A DNA stretch of 64,000 bases from Hepsetus odoe. Taxonomy: Eukaryota > Chordata > Actinopteri > Characiformes > Hepsetidae. Shown piece by piece: positions 12,201-23,660 of this stretch (the first letter of the stretch is position 1; each line of letters begins with the position of its first letter). The DNA is taken from NCBI GenBank assembly GCA_017165825.1, contig CM029386.1:10314780-10378779 (forward strand). Reading direction: 5' to 3'. The notes under the pieces are model-generated. The model worked only from the letters and a program-made list of their open reading frames with translations, made no database searches and was not told the DNA's origin. Made by a program: the position numbers and the translations under genes.

Positions 12201-15200
12201 GGAATATGTGTGTAACTATGTATGCCTATTAGTATTTATTATAGGCTATTGCAGCTCTTAGACCAGAAAAATAAAAAACAACATAAAGCTTCCACAGCCC
12301 ACAAAAAAGATGTAACCAAGCTAAACATCTAAACAAAAATAATTTAATTGACATGACTTTGCCTATCAAATTTCACTTGTCAGTATTATCATGCTGGAAT
12401 TTCAGCACCAGAATATCTAGAAGGAAGAATTCAGTTTGATGTTATTTTTGCAAATTATGTGGTTTAAAATTATATTTGATAATGTGCCTAATTGTTTTTT
12501 TTAATTTCTGTGTGTTTTTGGAGTGTAATGAATAGTTCAGTTAAAATACTTTTTTAGGCTGGCTGGGATATGCCTATTTAAAGGAAAAATCTAAAGTGGT
12601 GTGTATAAATTTTTGGACACCACATTTTTTGAAGGTAATTTTACTTTACAAGTGGCTGGTGTTCCAAAACTTTTCACCTGCAATGCATCTCACCCTGTAG
12701 CCTATCAGGCTGCTCTACAGCTGGGTCAGGACCCCTCCAACGACTGCCCGGACAGTCAACGCACTGTCAGGATTGTGGCTCAGAAGCAGGGCAGTAATGA
12801 GCCCAGTTTGGGACCGCAGTACAGTGGACGCAAGATCACCATCCAGAACAGTAAGTCTGGACTGTGTTCTTCCCTTTACTTATGATCTAGGACAGCTGTT
12901 GTCACCCTTGCAGAACCAACAAAGTTTTTCCTTAAATAATCTGACATGTTAATTTTTCACTAAACTGTTTTTCTGTGGAAGTAGATATATTACTGAATTT
13001 AAGATGCTGTTTATAGCTGTGCTACAAACCTCTGTCCTTTTTAATAGGTAGCTTTATTTTGTGTGATGTCTGGAGCTTATAAGGCAGTTGATTTTACTTA
13101 ATAGCTTAGAATGGTTTAAAAAACAAGTGTATGCATTGTTCATTAGATTCATTTTAGAAAAAGGTCTGCTTCAGAATTACATGGCTAAGTGATGTATTTC
13201 TTTTTTTTTCCTTAATATATTCATTTCAAATAAGCTTAATTAAGTAACTAATTACTGGTCAAAAGTGTAGTGTTTGTCAGTGTTTCAGTAAATTTTTATT
13301 TATTTATTTAAATTTCATAAAAATAAAAAGTAACTTTACAGTTACAAACTTTACAAATATTTCCAAACCAGATAATTATGGACTTTTTTTTTTTTTTGAC
13401 ATTTATCGTGTTTATCTGCTAACTTTATCTTGTTCTGTCGTTTCTGTTAGAGGCTGATTTGGTGATTGGCGAGGTGAAGTGGTGGGATAATGGTGTCTAT
13501 GTGTGCTCTGTTGCTGCATATGGTGACACAACTGGTGGTGGAGACCAATTTGTCAAACTCATCGTTTATAGTAAGCAGGTTCTTCTTTTGTAGATGGAAA
13601 ATGAATCTGGGCGTGGTAGTCTCGATTACAGTGCATGGTCAACCTCTGTGTGTGTATGTTGTCAAATGGAAGCCTTTTTATAAGATGGATGTGTTTTGTT
13701 TTTTCCAGATTGGCTGACCGTAATCTTTATTATCATTGGTGCCATTCTGCTCATCATTCTCTTGGGGGTCTGCTGCTGCCAGTGTTGCCCCCAGCGCTGC
13801 TGCTGTTATGTTCGCTGTCCTTGCTGCCCACAGACTTGCTGCTGCCCTGAAAAAGGTAGAACAAGGAGGGGGGAAAAGTGCACCAATTTTGAGATTGTTT
13901 TGAGTTCTGAAGCGTGTGGCTGTTGCTGCCTCATTTGTTTATTGAGAAGTAAAAGTGCCCCCCCCCCTTGTGGCTAATTCACGTATTACAATGTTGAAGC
14001 AATGACTTGAATTAACACTTCAGTCAAAGTTCTGTTAAAAATGTAATCTTTCCTGCAGCGGTGATGCAGTACAGGATGGTAAAGGATGCTCAGAAGGCCA
14101 TGAGCGCATGGGCAAATGGACAGGTGTATGCCCCTCTGAGTAATGCTAGCTCCCAGGCATACCAAATGAATCCATTGCTGTATGGAGGTCAGTCAACCAA
14201 GAGTTCTTTTTTTGTATCCTGTTAATTTGATTTTTGTCTGTTTATATCAGCCCTGGTCATCTTTCTTTATGAAAGTAATGCTTTCTGTGCTGTCCAGTCC
14301 TTTTATTTACTCAAGGAAAGTGTTGCTTGCTTATTTGTATGCAGTAAAGAAACGTAATTCCACTTAGTTAAAGGCTGATTCTTATATTAAACTTCCAATT
14401 CTTATATTAAAACAACAAAACTGTTGTCATCATCTAGTATTCCTAATATGTGTACATGTACCTTCAGGGTACGGAGGTGTATACAAAGTGTATACAGAAA
14501 TAACCATAGGTCCATTGACAATGCATATGTAAGCCATCAAAGCAGATAAAGGTGGCAAAGACTGTTTTTCTTTGCCACCTGTTTTATGCTTCAGGTAACA
14601 AAAGCTGCCCTAAAGGCTTTAATAAGACAACAAAATCATAATAATTTGATTTATTTTTATAGTTTATAATTTTATAGACAGTTTGTTATTCACATCTTTG
14701 TAGAGTTTGCTTCACAGAACAGCTTGTGTTTTAATGAGTGCAAAACAAGCAGAACAGGTGGTTTGGGCTGAAATTGATTGAAATGTCAGATGACAAAAAT
14801 GCTTTGAAAGTAAACAGACATTTACAATATTTTGTCCTACCAGGTTCAACAGCAGGAAAGATGCCCCTAACCCCCATACCACTCCCCCCTCCTCATCCAG
14901 GCCCCGTCTCCTTGCCTCCACCTAGCATCCATGGCAATGGGAGTGTCCATGGCAGCACTCATGGCACAAACCAGATGCTGGACTACCTGGAGAGACAGAT
15001 GCGAGGCATGGACATGACCAGCCCCCTCCTCCAGCCTCAGCCACCCCTGCAGCAAATGCCCCCTCCACCGCAGCAAATGCCCCCTCCACCCCAGCAGATG
15101 CCCCGCAGTGTTCCATTCTCCGCCGGCCCTCCTAGCATGATCTCTGCATTGGATGATGGCCCTGCTACGCGACGGCCCAATGGGACAAGGCCCCCCAGTG

Positions 15201-16461
15201 GCTCGTCGGGGTATGGCCGTCACTATCCTCCGCCATCCGGGCATGGCATGACCCGAAGCTACAGTCAGGAAGACATGCTTGATAACCGGAGCCGGGGCGG
15301 AGGGGGTGGTTACCGTCCACGCTCTCGCTCTAGGGATGACCTTCTGGCAGACCCCCGCCGTCCGGGACCATCCAGCCAAGGCCGCAACTACTCTCCCCAG
15401 CGTCACCGGAGCTCCTGGGGCTCAGCCAGCGACGAGGACAGCAGGAGGGGAGGGTCTAACGGGGCACGAGGTGGAGCATGGTCTGATTATCCACCCAGCT
15501 ACACCGAGTATGAACCGGGCCAGAAGCCATTAAAGCGCCCCGAACGCTTCTCTGTAAGGCTCTAAATATGCATCCTTTTAAATTCTGAACTTTGAATGGA
15601 GATTGGAGAAATTGTTTTTTACTTTTTTTTTTTTTTTTTTGATAAATACACAATTTGCATTTAGATGATTTTGTCTTTGGTCATTTTTGTAGGCCTTATT
15701 AAATTTCACAATGCTGACTTAAATACCTTCCTCTAGATAACTACAATGAGGGGGAAAAATGCCTCAACAAAACAGAAATGCTACATTTATTGTCCTTAAA
15801 CTCATGTCAAGTGAACAATAGAATATACTTGAGTACATTGACATTGAGTCTCCTAACATTTAGCAGTTACCTTCTAGCAACCTGAACAACAGCAGACTGA
15901 ACTTTTTCTAGCAGACTTGAAATCACTTTATGAGAAATAAGGCATGTAGTTATTCTAGTTATATTACAAGCTACTTTAAATAATCTTCCTGCTCATCCAA
16001 CACTAATTGTGTTTATATAAACCAGTGATGTTTCACTGGAAGAAATTGATTGGAATCATTTTATATATTTGTTACAAAAATTGGAGAAACCCATTCTGTG
16101 TGTATCGAATAAAATGTCTAATAAAAAGCTGCTCATGTCCAGGCTACAATATTTTGATCTACACTTGTGCTTTATGAGGTTACATAAAGTATTAAAAAAT
16201 AATTGAATTAAGTTCATTTTACAATTTAGTCTAATCTGTACATTTTTCTTGCTGGACCTGTACTTGAGGCATTACCTTCTATAGCATTTCTATGCTTTTC
16301 AATACAAATGTTTGATATTGCGGTAGTCATGCTTTTTTAAGAAACTAAACAAACACACACACACACACGCACACGCACACTTCTTTAGACTGTAAATTAA
16401 CTTCATTTTCTCCCTTCTTTAGGAAAAGAGTGCACGCAGTGGTAACAGTATAGTAATCTGA
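9225..16461 (+). CDS. ildr1: Immunoglobulin-like domain-containing receptor 1 (angulin-2), 8 coding exons
   Basis: The spliced CDS uses 9225-9276, 11400-11570, 12701-12850, 13451-13570, 13709-13855, 14059-14187, 14844-15553 and 16423-16461. All introns are GT-AG; exons 1-6 end in phase 1 and exon 7 in phase 0. It encodes 505 aa (human about 546). The first ATG has A at -3 and G at +4 and opens a signal peptide (about 1-20). An Ig V-type domain follows with Cys43 (LRCDY) and Cys143 (GVYVC), and between them the conserved run YQAALQLGQDPSNDC that separates ILDR1 from LSR and ILDR2. One transmembrane helix (about 167-185) runs into a juxtamembrane stretch with 14 Cys in residues 186-210, a likely palmitoylation region. 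The cytoplasmic tail is rich in Pro, Arg and Ser and ends SGNSIVI, like the ILDR1 C-terminus and resembling a PDZ ligand. Angulins recruit tricellulin to tricellular tight junctions; ILDR1 loss causes deafness in humans. Teleosts may have a and b copies, and I cannot say which this is. Confidence 0.93.
9277..11399 (+). other. ildr1 intron 1 with dispersed-repeat content
   Basis: This 2.1-kb intron separates the signal-peptide exon from the Ig exon. About 9970-10190 holds a degenerate tandem-like run of units built on 'gatcttggtgattttacatt'. About 10650-11320 reads like a dispersed teleost repeat, with phrases on Ca/Ta-rich 'cattacagtagt' and 'ataatcctgtaaaaa' that I recognise from many fish introns but cannot name. 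No exon-like ORF is convincing inside it. Confidence 0.4.
11571..12700 (+). other. ildr1 intron 2, non-coding
   Basis: AT-rich intron with a T-to-C homopolymer junction at about 11960-11990. No additional exon is needed: exon 2 (phase 1) joins exon 3 in frame and reproduces the known ILDR1 order DYY-x-x-YQAAL. Confidence 0.7.
14188..14843 (+). other. ildr1 intron 6, non-coding
   Basis: AT-rich intron between the short exon carrying AVMQYRMVKDAQKAMSAW and the long proline-rich exon 7. The reading frame of exon 7 happens to stay open upstream to about 14738, but the good acceptor at 14842-14843 and the phase-1 join identify the exon boundary. Confidence 0.7.
16108..16125 (+). terminator. Twin AATAAA signals in ildr1 intron 7
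   Basis: Two AATAAA hexamers start at 16108 and 16120, inside the last intron. They could polyadenylate a transcript that ends after exon 7. Confidence 0.35.
16351..16380. repeat. (CA)n microsatellite in ildr1 intron 7
   Basis: About 15 CA units with two CG substitutions, 42 bp before the terminal exon acceptor. Confidence 0.9.
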
Positions 16462-18515
16462 AGATCCTCTCTGAGTCATCATTGTGGAATTTAATCTGGA
16501 AAAAGCTACTTTTGAAACCATCGCCATGGACCGCACTGAACTGTGATATGAGAGTTTATAAAGGTTTTAGAAGGGCATGCACAGCCCTGCTCTTGCAGAC
16601 CTGCAGTTCTAATTGTGACATTTAGATGATTTTAAAGACCATTTAAAAACTGGACTTGGGACTGGTTTAGGGTATGTAGATTATCAAGAGCAGGAATGGG
16701 CATCTGTAAGCTCTTTTTGTTTTATCCTAATTTACTGAGCTGACCTTTATTTGATGCCAAAGAAAGTATTTGGCTATTATTTGTTTTTATCACAAAATAT
16801 ATTTTGTTTATTTGCCCCTACTCATTAATTAAGAGGCTGCTGATCAGTGGCCACCAAAGAGGAAGGTAAAAGGCTTTTCATTTTCATTAAAATGAGCATT
16901 TTAAGGCTTTTTGAAAAGTTTTTATGATTTCAATCAGTTGTTTACTAGCTACTCCCCAATACAACACTCTTTAACAGATGAGTTTGATGGTTTTTGTACA
17001 GTGTATATAGAGGTGATCTCTCGCAAGCTTACATGGTATGACAATATATAGAGGTTTATAAACCTGTTTTGTTTAATGCAAGTGCCTTTTTATATATATA
17101 TTTATTCTTGACATTTTCTCAAGAGAACTACTTATTCATAAGCAAGCGTTGTAATGTATAGAATTCACTAATCTCATTTTACATACATTATCCAAGAAGG
17201 ATAGCTGTCCAACGTTTATACAAATGGCTTCTTACAGTTGAGGAAAAATGGTAATAAGGGACTGCGCTATGTCTTTTTTTTTTTTTTTTTTCTTCCCCAA
17301 ATAATGATGATAATCAAATTCCAGTTCGTCTACATTGGGGGATTTGTGTATATCTAGAGGGTGGGAGTTTATTTGTAGTGCCATTGATGAAAAGAGGTGA
17401 ACGAATCAGGACCAGTACAGAAAAACTATGTATGATATATTGGCTACAAGCATTTGAATTTAGTGGTCAAAATGACCTTTAATAAATTCTGTAATATTTA
17501 CCTCTAAGCAAGGGTTTTCCTCGCCCCAAGTTGGAACCAAGCCTGTACTGTGTCGATTTGGCATTTTTGGTTTTTAATTAATCAGTTGTTTGCCACAGAA
17601 CATGTTGGATTTCCACTTTGTCAATCCAGCTACAGAAGGTTGAAATTGCCTTCTCGTATAGTAATTTTTTCCCCCCATCATTAGAGTGTGAGGCAGTGTT
17701 GGGATTGTTTCCCTCCTCGCTTATCTAGGGGTACAAAAAAGAAGCCAAATAAGCTACAGATCCAAACCACAGAGCAGGTTTCAGTAATATATTTCTCATC
17801 AGTTACCCGTTGCTCTATTAAAATCATAACCATCTAAACTGATACATGTATATAGGCTTATATTTTTATTAGTTTGACTGCCTTTTGTGCTGTGTGTGCT
17901 GAAAGCCTTCTGCTCCCTCTGCAACCATGTTTGGATGGATGGATAATTATCTTATAGTACTTATTTTAGTTTGTGTTAATGCTAATCAGGTCCTCTCTTC
18001 CAGAGATGTTTAGAGGTTTATTGAATATGTTGAAAGTCACTGCAAAGCAAAAAATTGACACACTCCCCCTCATCCTCCGCTTGATAAATACTTAATGCTT
18101 TCTGCAATAATATTTTATAATATTCTAAAGGTTTGAAATAAAGGAGCCCTACCCTTTTTCTCCTGTTGTAAGCTTGTTGAACTGACAGGGCTACCATAAT
18201 GGACACGAATGGGGAAATGCTCAGGTATCCACTCTTATTTTAAATATGAATCTTCCATTTAAAAGCTGTTTTGTCTGTCTGCTGTCTGTAGAAAGTTTTT
18301 ATTTTATAATATGAAGGAAGGGACCATTGTGTGTAATATTTTTAACTTGGATATGAGCCAAAGACACATTTTGATAAAGAGGATAACCTACTGTATGTGT
18401 ATGGTAGAGGGGTACTTTTAAAGACTTTGATTGAAATGTAAAATATGATAGAAAAATGTTCTCTAAAAAAAAAAAAAGATTCAAAATGTGCAATAAAATA
18501 ATTTGGACTAAATGT
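16462..18515 (+). other. ildr1 3' untranslated region (extent inferred)
   Basis: No coding signal follows the TGA at 16459-16461. Canonical AATAAA hexamers lie at 17481-17486 and 18492-18497, so 3' UTRs of about 1.0 kb or 2.1 kb are plausible. The interval is AT-rich with several poly(T) runs. The end point is a guess from the second hexamer. Confidence 0.45.
17481..17486 (+). terminator. Candidate ildr1 poly(A) signal
   Basis: AATAAA about 1.0 kb after the ildr1 stop codon, followed by an AT-rich stretch. It is the first canonical hexamer I noticed downstream of the terminal exon. Confidence 0.45.
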
Positions 18516-19090
18516 GATCTTGCTTTTCTTCTATAGGATGCTAAGAAACAAGTTTGTATCCTATACGTCCCATTGTTTGTCCTAGTACGGTTTTAAATTA
18601 AATAACACAAACAATGCAGCTTTTAAAACAGGAGAATGAAAAATGCCTCCTAATAGATAGATGATGGATGTATTAAGGAGCTCAACAGCATTAGTACTTG
18701 CTGGGTTTGTTTTCACCAGTCATTTATTAGGACTTTTTTTTTTTTTCTTTTTCTTTTTAAAGAAAACAGTATTTCACTCTGTATTCTAACCACCCCATTG
18801 ATCTGTGGCTGATTCAACCTGATAGTGGTCCCCAAGTAATAACCAGTCTTTTTGCTTTCAGTCTGTCCCTGCATGGTCCTTGTCTTATTTGTGGGGTTTT
18901 ATATTTTCATGAACCATCCAATCTTTCTTACTCTGTCAGAATTAAAACCTGTTTTTTTGGGGGTTTTTTGCATTAAGCCTAACTCAGAAACCAGTTTGTG
19001 ACACTTCAGTGTGTTATTAGTGTGCATAAATGGGGCTTAACCACTGTATCCTAATGAGGCAGATTTATTTCAATTTTTTTTTTAATTATT
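18516..19090. other. Intergenic DNA between ildr1 and tmem39a, nothing recognised
   Basis: AT-rich with several poly(T) runs (for example 18728-18745). No ORF or named repeat. Confidence 0.5.
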
Positions 19091-19094
19091 ATTA

Positions 19095-19260
19095 TTATGA
19101 GGGGCATAGACTGTTGCCGTGGGCGACGCTGTAGCCTCTGGAAGGCCCCGAGCTTGATTTACAGTCGGGATGGCCTGGTTACTTTCTGTTCTTATGTCTG
19201 CGTGGGTTTCTTCCTCAAATCCAAAAGCATGCACTGTTTTTGTTAGTTAGTTGCAACTGA
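19095..19260 (+). repeat. Degenerate SINE-like repeat
   Basis: 'gtgggcgacgctgtagcctc' and 'gtctgcgtgggtttcttcct' then 'caaatccaaaagcatgcac' match the same consensus as 6585-6838. It is weakly conserved. Confidence 0.5.
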
Positions 19261-19347
19261 AGATGAAAATTACCCACCAAGTGTGAGTGTCAGACTCACA
19301 AACCTGTCCAGGATGTTTTCACTGCCTTTCACACTGCCAGTACTGGG

Positions 19348-19559
19348 ACAGTCTTCAGTACCCCAGACAAGATCAAAGATGGCAGTGTTTATGCAGCTTA
19401 GTAGGGCTACAAATTCATCTATCGTACACAGAAGTGATAGATTTTTTACAATCACTTCATATCAAAATTGTAATCAAACTTAAAATATATGAAATAGTAG
19501 CCCTACTAAGCTGCCGAAACACTGCCATCTTTGATCATCCCTGGGGTACTGAAGACTGT
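19348..19559. repeat. Foldback element: 63-bp inverted repeats
   Basis: Arms 19348-19410 and 19497-19559 are reverse complements at 58 of 63 positions by my count, around an 86-bp spacer. Outer ends read acagtcttcagtacccc, inner ends gtagggctac. It looks like a small non-autonomous DNA transposon or foldback element, about 300 bp upstream of the tmem39a CpG block. Confidence 0.85.
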
Positions 19560-19854
19560 GAGTGAAAATAAAATAAAATGAGTCAGTGAGGTATTGAATA
19601 ATCGTGATCTCAGTATTGACCAAAATAATCGATTTGATCGGTTTTTCCAGAATCTATCAGCTCGGAAATGTGAAACTTCAATTAGATTTAAATGCTGGGG
19701 GCTTCCTCATCCCTTTGATAATAAAAACGATTTTAACTAACCATGAAACTTAACAAAAACCCTCCTTCTGTGCGGAGTGCGCGTTGGCGACACTGGGGGC
19801 GATTTAGTCACTTTTTTTTTTTTTTTTTTATGGAACGAAGAGCGGTCCATTCTC

Positions 19855-19866
19855 CGCGCATGCGCA
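19855..19866 (+). promoter_or_regulatory. NRF1 site in CpG-rich tmem39a promoter
   Basis: CGCGCATGCGCA fits the NRF1 consensus YGCGCAYGCGCR exactly. It sits in a CpG-rich block (about 19840-20110), abrupt against the AT-rich flanks, just upstream of the inferred first exon of tmem39a. Single-CpG-island, TATA-less promoters with NRF1 sites are usual for broadly expressed genes. Confidence 0.6.
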
Positions 19867-19899
19867 TCGCGCCCCTCGTCGCGTTGCGGATGACGCGCG

Positions 19900-20182
19900 C
19901 TGAGGGCAGACTCGGTTTGCCACGTCGGTCTGTGAGCTGAGAAAGAGCTGCAGCTCCTCCACCTCTCTCCCTCTCCGTCCTCTCCCTCCTCAGCTTCATG
20001 TCCGCCTTTCCCCCCCGCTCCTGGAAAACAGCGCTCTCCTGTGAAACCCCGCCGTTAGGTAGAAGAGCCGCCGCGCCTCCTTAAACCGCCCTCAGCAGCT
20101 GCTCCTCCAGAAGAGACACAAATGTCCTCTCCAGACTCACTTTTCCTCTTTCTCACGACTCACTGATGTCTCTGACTGATGC
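19900..20182 (+). other. tmem39a: tmem39a non-coding exon 1 (inferred)
   Basis: A strong donor GTGAGT begins at 20183 at the end of the CpG-rich block, and the coding exon has a clear acceptor with 92 nt of 5' UTR before its ATG, so an upstream non-coding exon is required. The 5' end is arbitrary. This exon carries a short upstream ORF (20122-20166, 14 codons plus stop) and a second ATG at 20166 that overlaps the first stop codon. Confidence 0.5.
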
Positions 20183-21439
20183 GTGAGTATTTCTCCACAT
20201 GTTTCTACCTCGGGAAAAGCTCTCGGCTCTGGAGAGTCGGTTTAGCACCTACGCTAGTCATGCTAACTAGCCTCAGGGACGTTACGGTTTAAAACCAATC
20301 ACTTTTCTGTTTGTTTTTCTGGCCGTTGGTCCCATCAGCAGCAGCCTGCACAGCTGGTCAGCTGCGCGTACGAGGTTTACTCAGTGTTGAAGGTGGGTTT
20401 TGAAGTGTGTGAGGGAGCTACAGGTTACCTGAGGGAGAAGCCACAGGCTAATCCTCTCTCCGGAGCTAAAAGACGGCCAAGTAACTAAAGTCTGAAGAGG
20501 ATCTGCTGAGAAAACTTGCTTGATCTATATTCCGGCGTCAAAGTCAGCCGGGCTGGTTTTAATAGGGTTAAAGGAGGCTGCTCGTGTCTTTCTAAGCCCT
20601 CCTGCTCCGGTTGTGTTTCAGTTGAAGACACTCGGATGTGGTGCTAAGGTGTAAAGTGCACAGCAGTCAGCACTGAACGAGCGACGGTTGAGTCGTGTTG
20701 CGCACGTTTTTTTGGCCAGTTCCTCATTTTACTGCACCTCGCTGGCTGTCGGCCTGTCTGTGCTGCCTGAGTACGTGTCGACATATGGTGAGAAATCCAG
20801 CACTTCAGGACCCACTGCAGCTTACAGTGAAAAAGTAGGGGATGGGCGAACTGAAGCCACACTGCCATCACATCGCCACTCTCACTGTAAAAGAAAGGAA
20901 GCATTAAATGTTCAGCTTCCTCCCAGGGCTGGTGGGTTACAAGAAAATATTCCACTTATGGAATTTACTTTTTAAATAACATCTGCTTAACAGTATTTAG
21001 GCCATTTTGAACTTCAATTATTAATGGAAACTATTTTAAAGGAAGACACACGCACAAAGATCCTTCAAAACAAAGATTAAAAACATATCAGGTAACTTCT
21101 TAATTCATCACAAAAACTTAACACAATTATTCACTGACTGATTTGTTGAATCTTTTATAAACATGTTCATTTAACAGCATGAAACTTTTTTTTTTCTGTA
21201 GACGATACTTTTTAAATGGAAACATCTGGGAATTAAAAAAAGTAAACAATATATAAGTTTAGTTCCTGTATTGAAAGGCTGAATTGCTACTGAGAATGAC
21301 CATAGGGATCTAAAGTAAATGTTTTTAGGCAGAAATCTTGTTAACAATGTCTGTTTTCAGAGACAAGCTTATGACCATATTTCAACCTGTGCTGGGTTGT
21401 ATGGCTGGGATGCACAGATGTTTCTTTTCCAGATTTGCG

Positions 21440-21565
21440 AGCCCCCGGTGTTCATGGTATTATATGTATTTGTGTGCTGTGAGCAGTTCTTTAGGTGTTT
21501 GGATGAATCACTGTTTGGGCAGGTGTTCAATGATGGATATATAGTCCTGTTTCTGGGATTGTGTC
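21440..21565 (+). repeat. Dispersed repeat, copy 1
   Basis: 'gtgctgtgagcagttcttta' followed by ggtgtttggatgaatcact is shared with 23140-23245, both in tmem39a intron 1 and in the same orientation. Confidence 0.7.
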
Positions 21566-23139
21566 CACCACTCTAGCAGTTTTCCCTGCTAATAATCTTA
21601 TTCTGATTGGTTTTATGAGCACGATGTCTGAAACTTAATTAAAATCAAATTAACTGAGCAGCCCTACTTCATCACTTATGCAAAATATAGCTGATCAGTC
21701 ATGTTTACTTCCTTACTTGTGCACATGAGCTACAAGCCTAGGACAGTATCACTGGACTGGAGACCTTTAGACACTCCTCATTTTTGCTCCAGTCGCTATT
21801 CTGGGATAGGGGGAATATGTTTACCAGCTGGGGGTACCTGAGGAAGACTTCTAATACATTTAGCCCTGTAGTGCAAACGTAAAGGAGAGTTGACACCAAA
21901 CACATCTTGACTGATCAACAGGTGTAAGGTGGGTGGTACTTTAGCGCTTTCACTTTACAGTTCACATTGATGTGACGCTTAATGTGATATTGTTCCAAGC
22001 AGGGGTGGCAATTTAACAGCTTTATCATAATGTGAAGAGTTACATGACACATTTTCCTATTTTGTATGAGGTTTCCACTCTACTCCGGACCTCTGACCCA
22101 CGGCAAGCCTCATGAAAATGAGAACATAATTGGTCCTGTTGAACTGGATCATGCACAGTGTGTAAAGTGTATTAAAATACCTGTAGTCATACCATTTATG
22201 AATTTTATTGTTTTTGTTTTTTTAATATTTGCAAATTACTTGGCTGTTTGCAGTGATGCCTCATGTGAAAATTTTCACATTGTGCGTTTTCTCACTGCGG
22301 CAAAGTATTGTACTGATCATCAGGTATGATATTGTGCAGGCCTGCGTATACTATAACTTTTGTTTCAGAGTGCCAACAGGTTTGTTGATCCTGTTTTGTT
22401 TGGTTTAATCTCTATTGGTGGCATTTTTGCACTCATGATGATGAATCAATTTGCCAGGTGCTTTTTTACCCTATGGCATACAGCCTAAAGCACATAAAAG
22501 CCTAGAGTCAGTTTTGTCTTCGCACAACGTTGTGAGATTGATGTTCCTTCTGTGTTCCACTTATTTTGTGGTTTGCTGCATAACTCCATTCTTATTGTGG
22601 TGATATTTGACCTGCAGTCTTGGATTTTCCAACTACAGGGAAACTTTCCCTTCACCATCCTTCTTGAACTTCTGGTATAAGAAAGGGGAGAACCAACTTT
22701 AGCTACTCCTTAACATTATTAAAAAATCTCTTTCACTAAAAATGATTTTCCAACCATAGAATAATCTACTAGAGTATCTGGGTGTTTGATTGTAAAGACT
22801 TAAAACCATTAGGGTCAGTATTTTCTGTTACTGTGAATTACACTACTCTTTGTAAGTAAATGTGATGACACAGTCAAAGGTAACATCTGGGGCAGTCCCC
22901 TCAGTTTGTAAAAGTTGAATTTATGATCTTTATATAAACAGACCTACATATGTTGCTTCTCTGCATCATCTGCCTTCACAATACTAATATTACACATGCA
23001 ATATTCAAAGGGGTCCTTATACTAATCATTGATTTCTCCATTAGTGTTCTCCTTCAGGCACATCTGCATGACTTTCCATTTACCACAATTTGAAAAGATG
23101 CTCTGGTACTTGTTACTTGGAGGAAGTATGTGGTATCTT

Positions 23140-23245
23140 AGACCCACCCAGTGTTTGTGGTATTGGGTGTTTTTGTGCTGTGAGCAGTTCTTTAGGTGTT
23201 AGGATGAATCACTTTTTTGGGAGGCATTCAAAAATGGTTATTATT
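23140..23245 (+). repeat. Dispersed repeat, copy 2
   Basis: Diverged second copy of 21440-21565, with 'gtgctgtgagcagttcttta' and ggtgttaggatgaatcac identical or nearly so. The family is unknown. Confidence 0.7.
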
Positions 23246-23660
23246 TTTAGCTATTACAATCATTATCTGTTGCAGTAATATTTTGTCCCTTGCATATAAC
23301 CCTAAACAGAAAATGTACCTATTGCCCTACTTCTGCTTTTATTTGTCCCTGTAGTTATGGGTGAAATCAGCACTCAGAAAAAAAAATCCCTTGTCTTCTA
23401 CTTTCCCCCCCAGTGAAACATTCTGTTGTGTGATTTCTTAGATAGTCCTCTAGGTAGCTGGTTCTCTTCTGTTCTGTAGAAGAGACAATTCTCTGGCACT
23501 GTCTAACCACACCGACCACACATGCATTTTAGTTTGTAAATATATGACTTTCATATCTTCTCTTATAGCGGCAGGGCTGCGCTGGGCGAGGCCGTGAGGA
23601 CGTGGTCACTGGGAACTGCCAGGGTTGTGGTAGTGGTGCTGGGTGACGTGGGAGCCGGAC

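Larger units (their letters stand above)
15554..16422 (+). other. ildr1 intron 7 with in-frame stop and two poly(A) signals
   Basis: Reading through the donor gives three codons (VRL) and a stop at 15563-15565. The intron then carries AATAAA at 16108-16113 and 16120-16125, ahead of a (CA)n tract at 16351-16380. Normal splicing to 16423 adds the last 12 codons. The signals would allow an intron-terminated mRNA; whether it is made cannot be told from sequence. Confidence 0.5.
20183..23568 (+). other. tmem39a intron 1 with dispersed repeats
   Basis: Large first intron (3.4 kb). It contains one copy (about 21440-21560) of a sequence repeated at about 23140-23245. About 20630-20960 is GC-richer than the rest and open on both strands but shows no known domain or consistent splice sites. 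The remainder is AT-rich with no recognisable exon. Confidence 0.45.

Noticed and set aside
14867..15406. 179-codon minus-strand ORF opposite ildr1 exon 7
   Set aside because: Shadow of a GC-rich, proline-rich coding exon.
20644..20975. Opposed ORFs of about 100 codons in tmem39a intron 1
   Set aside because: No domain, no consistent splice sites; a GC-richer intron segment is enough to explain them.
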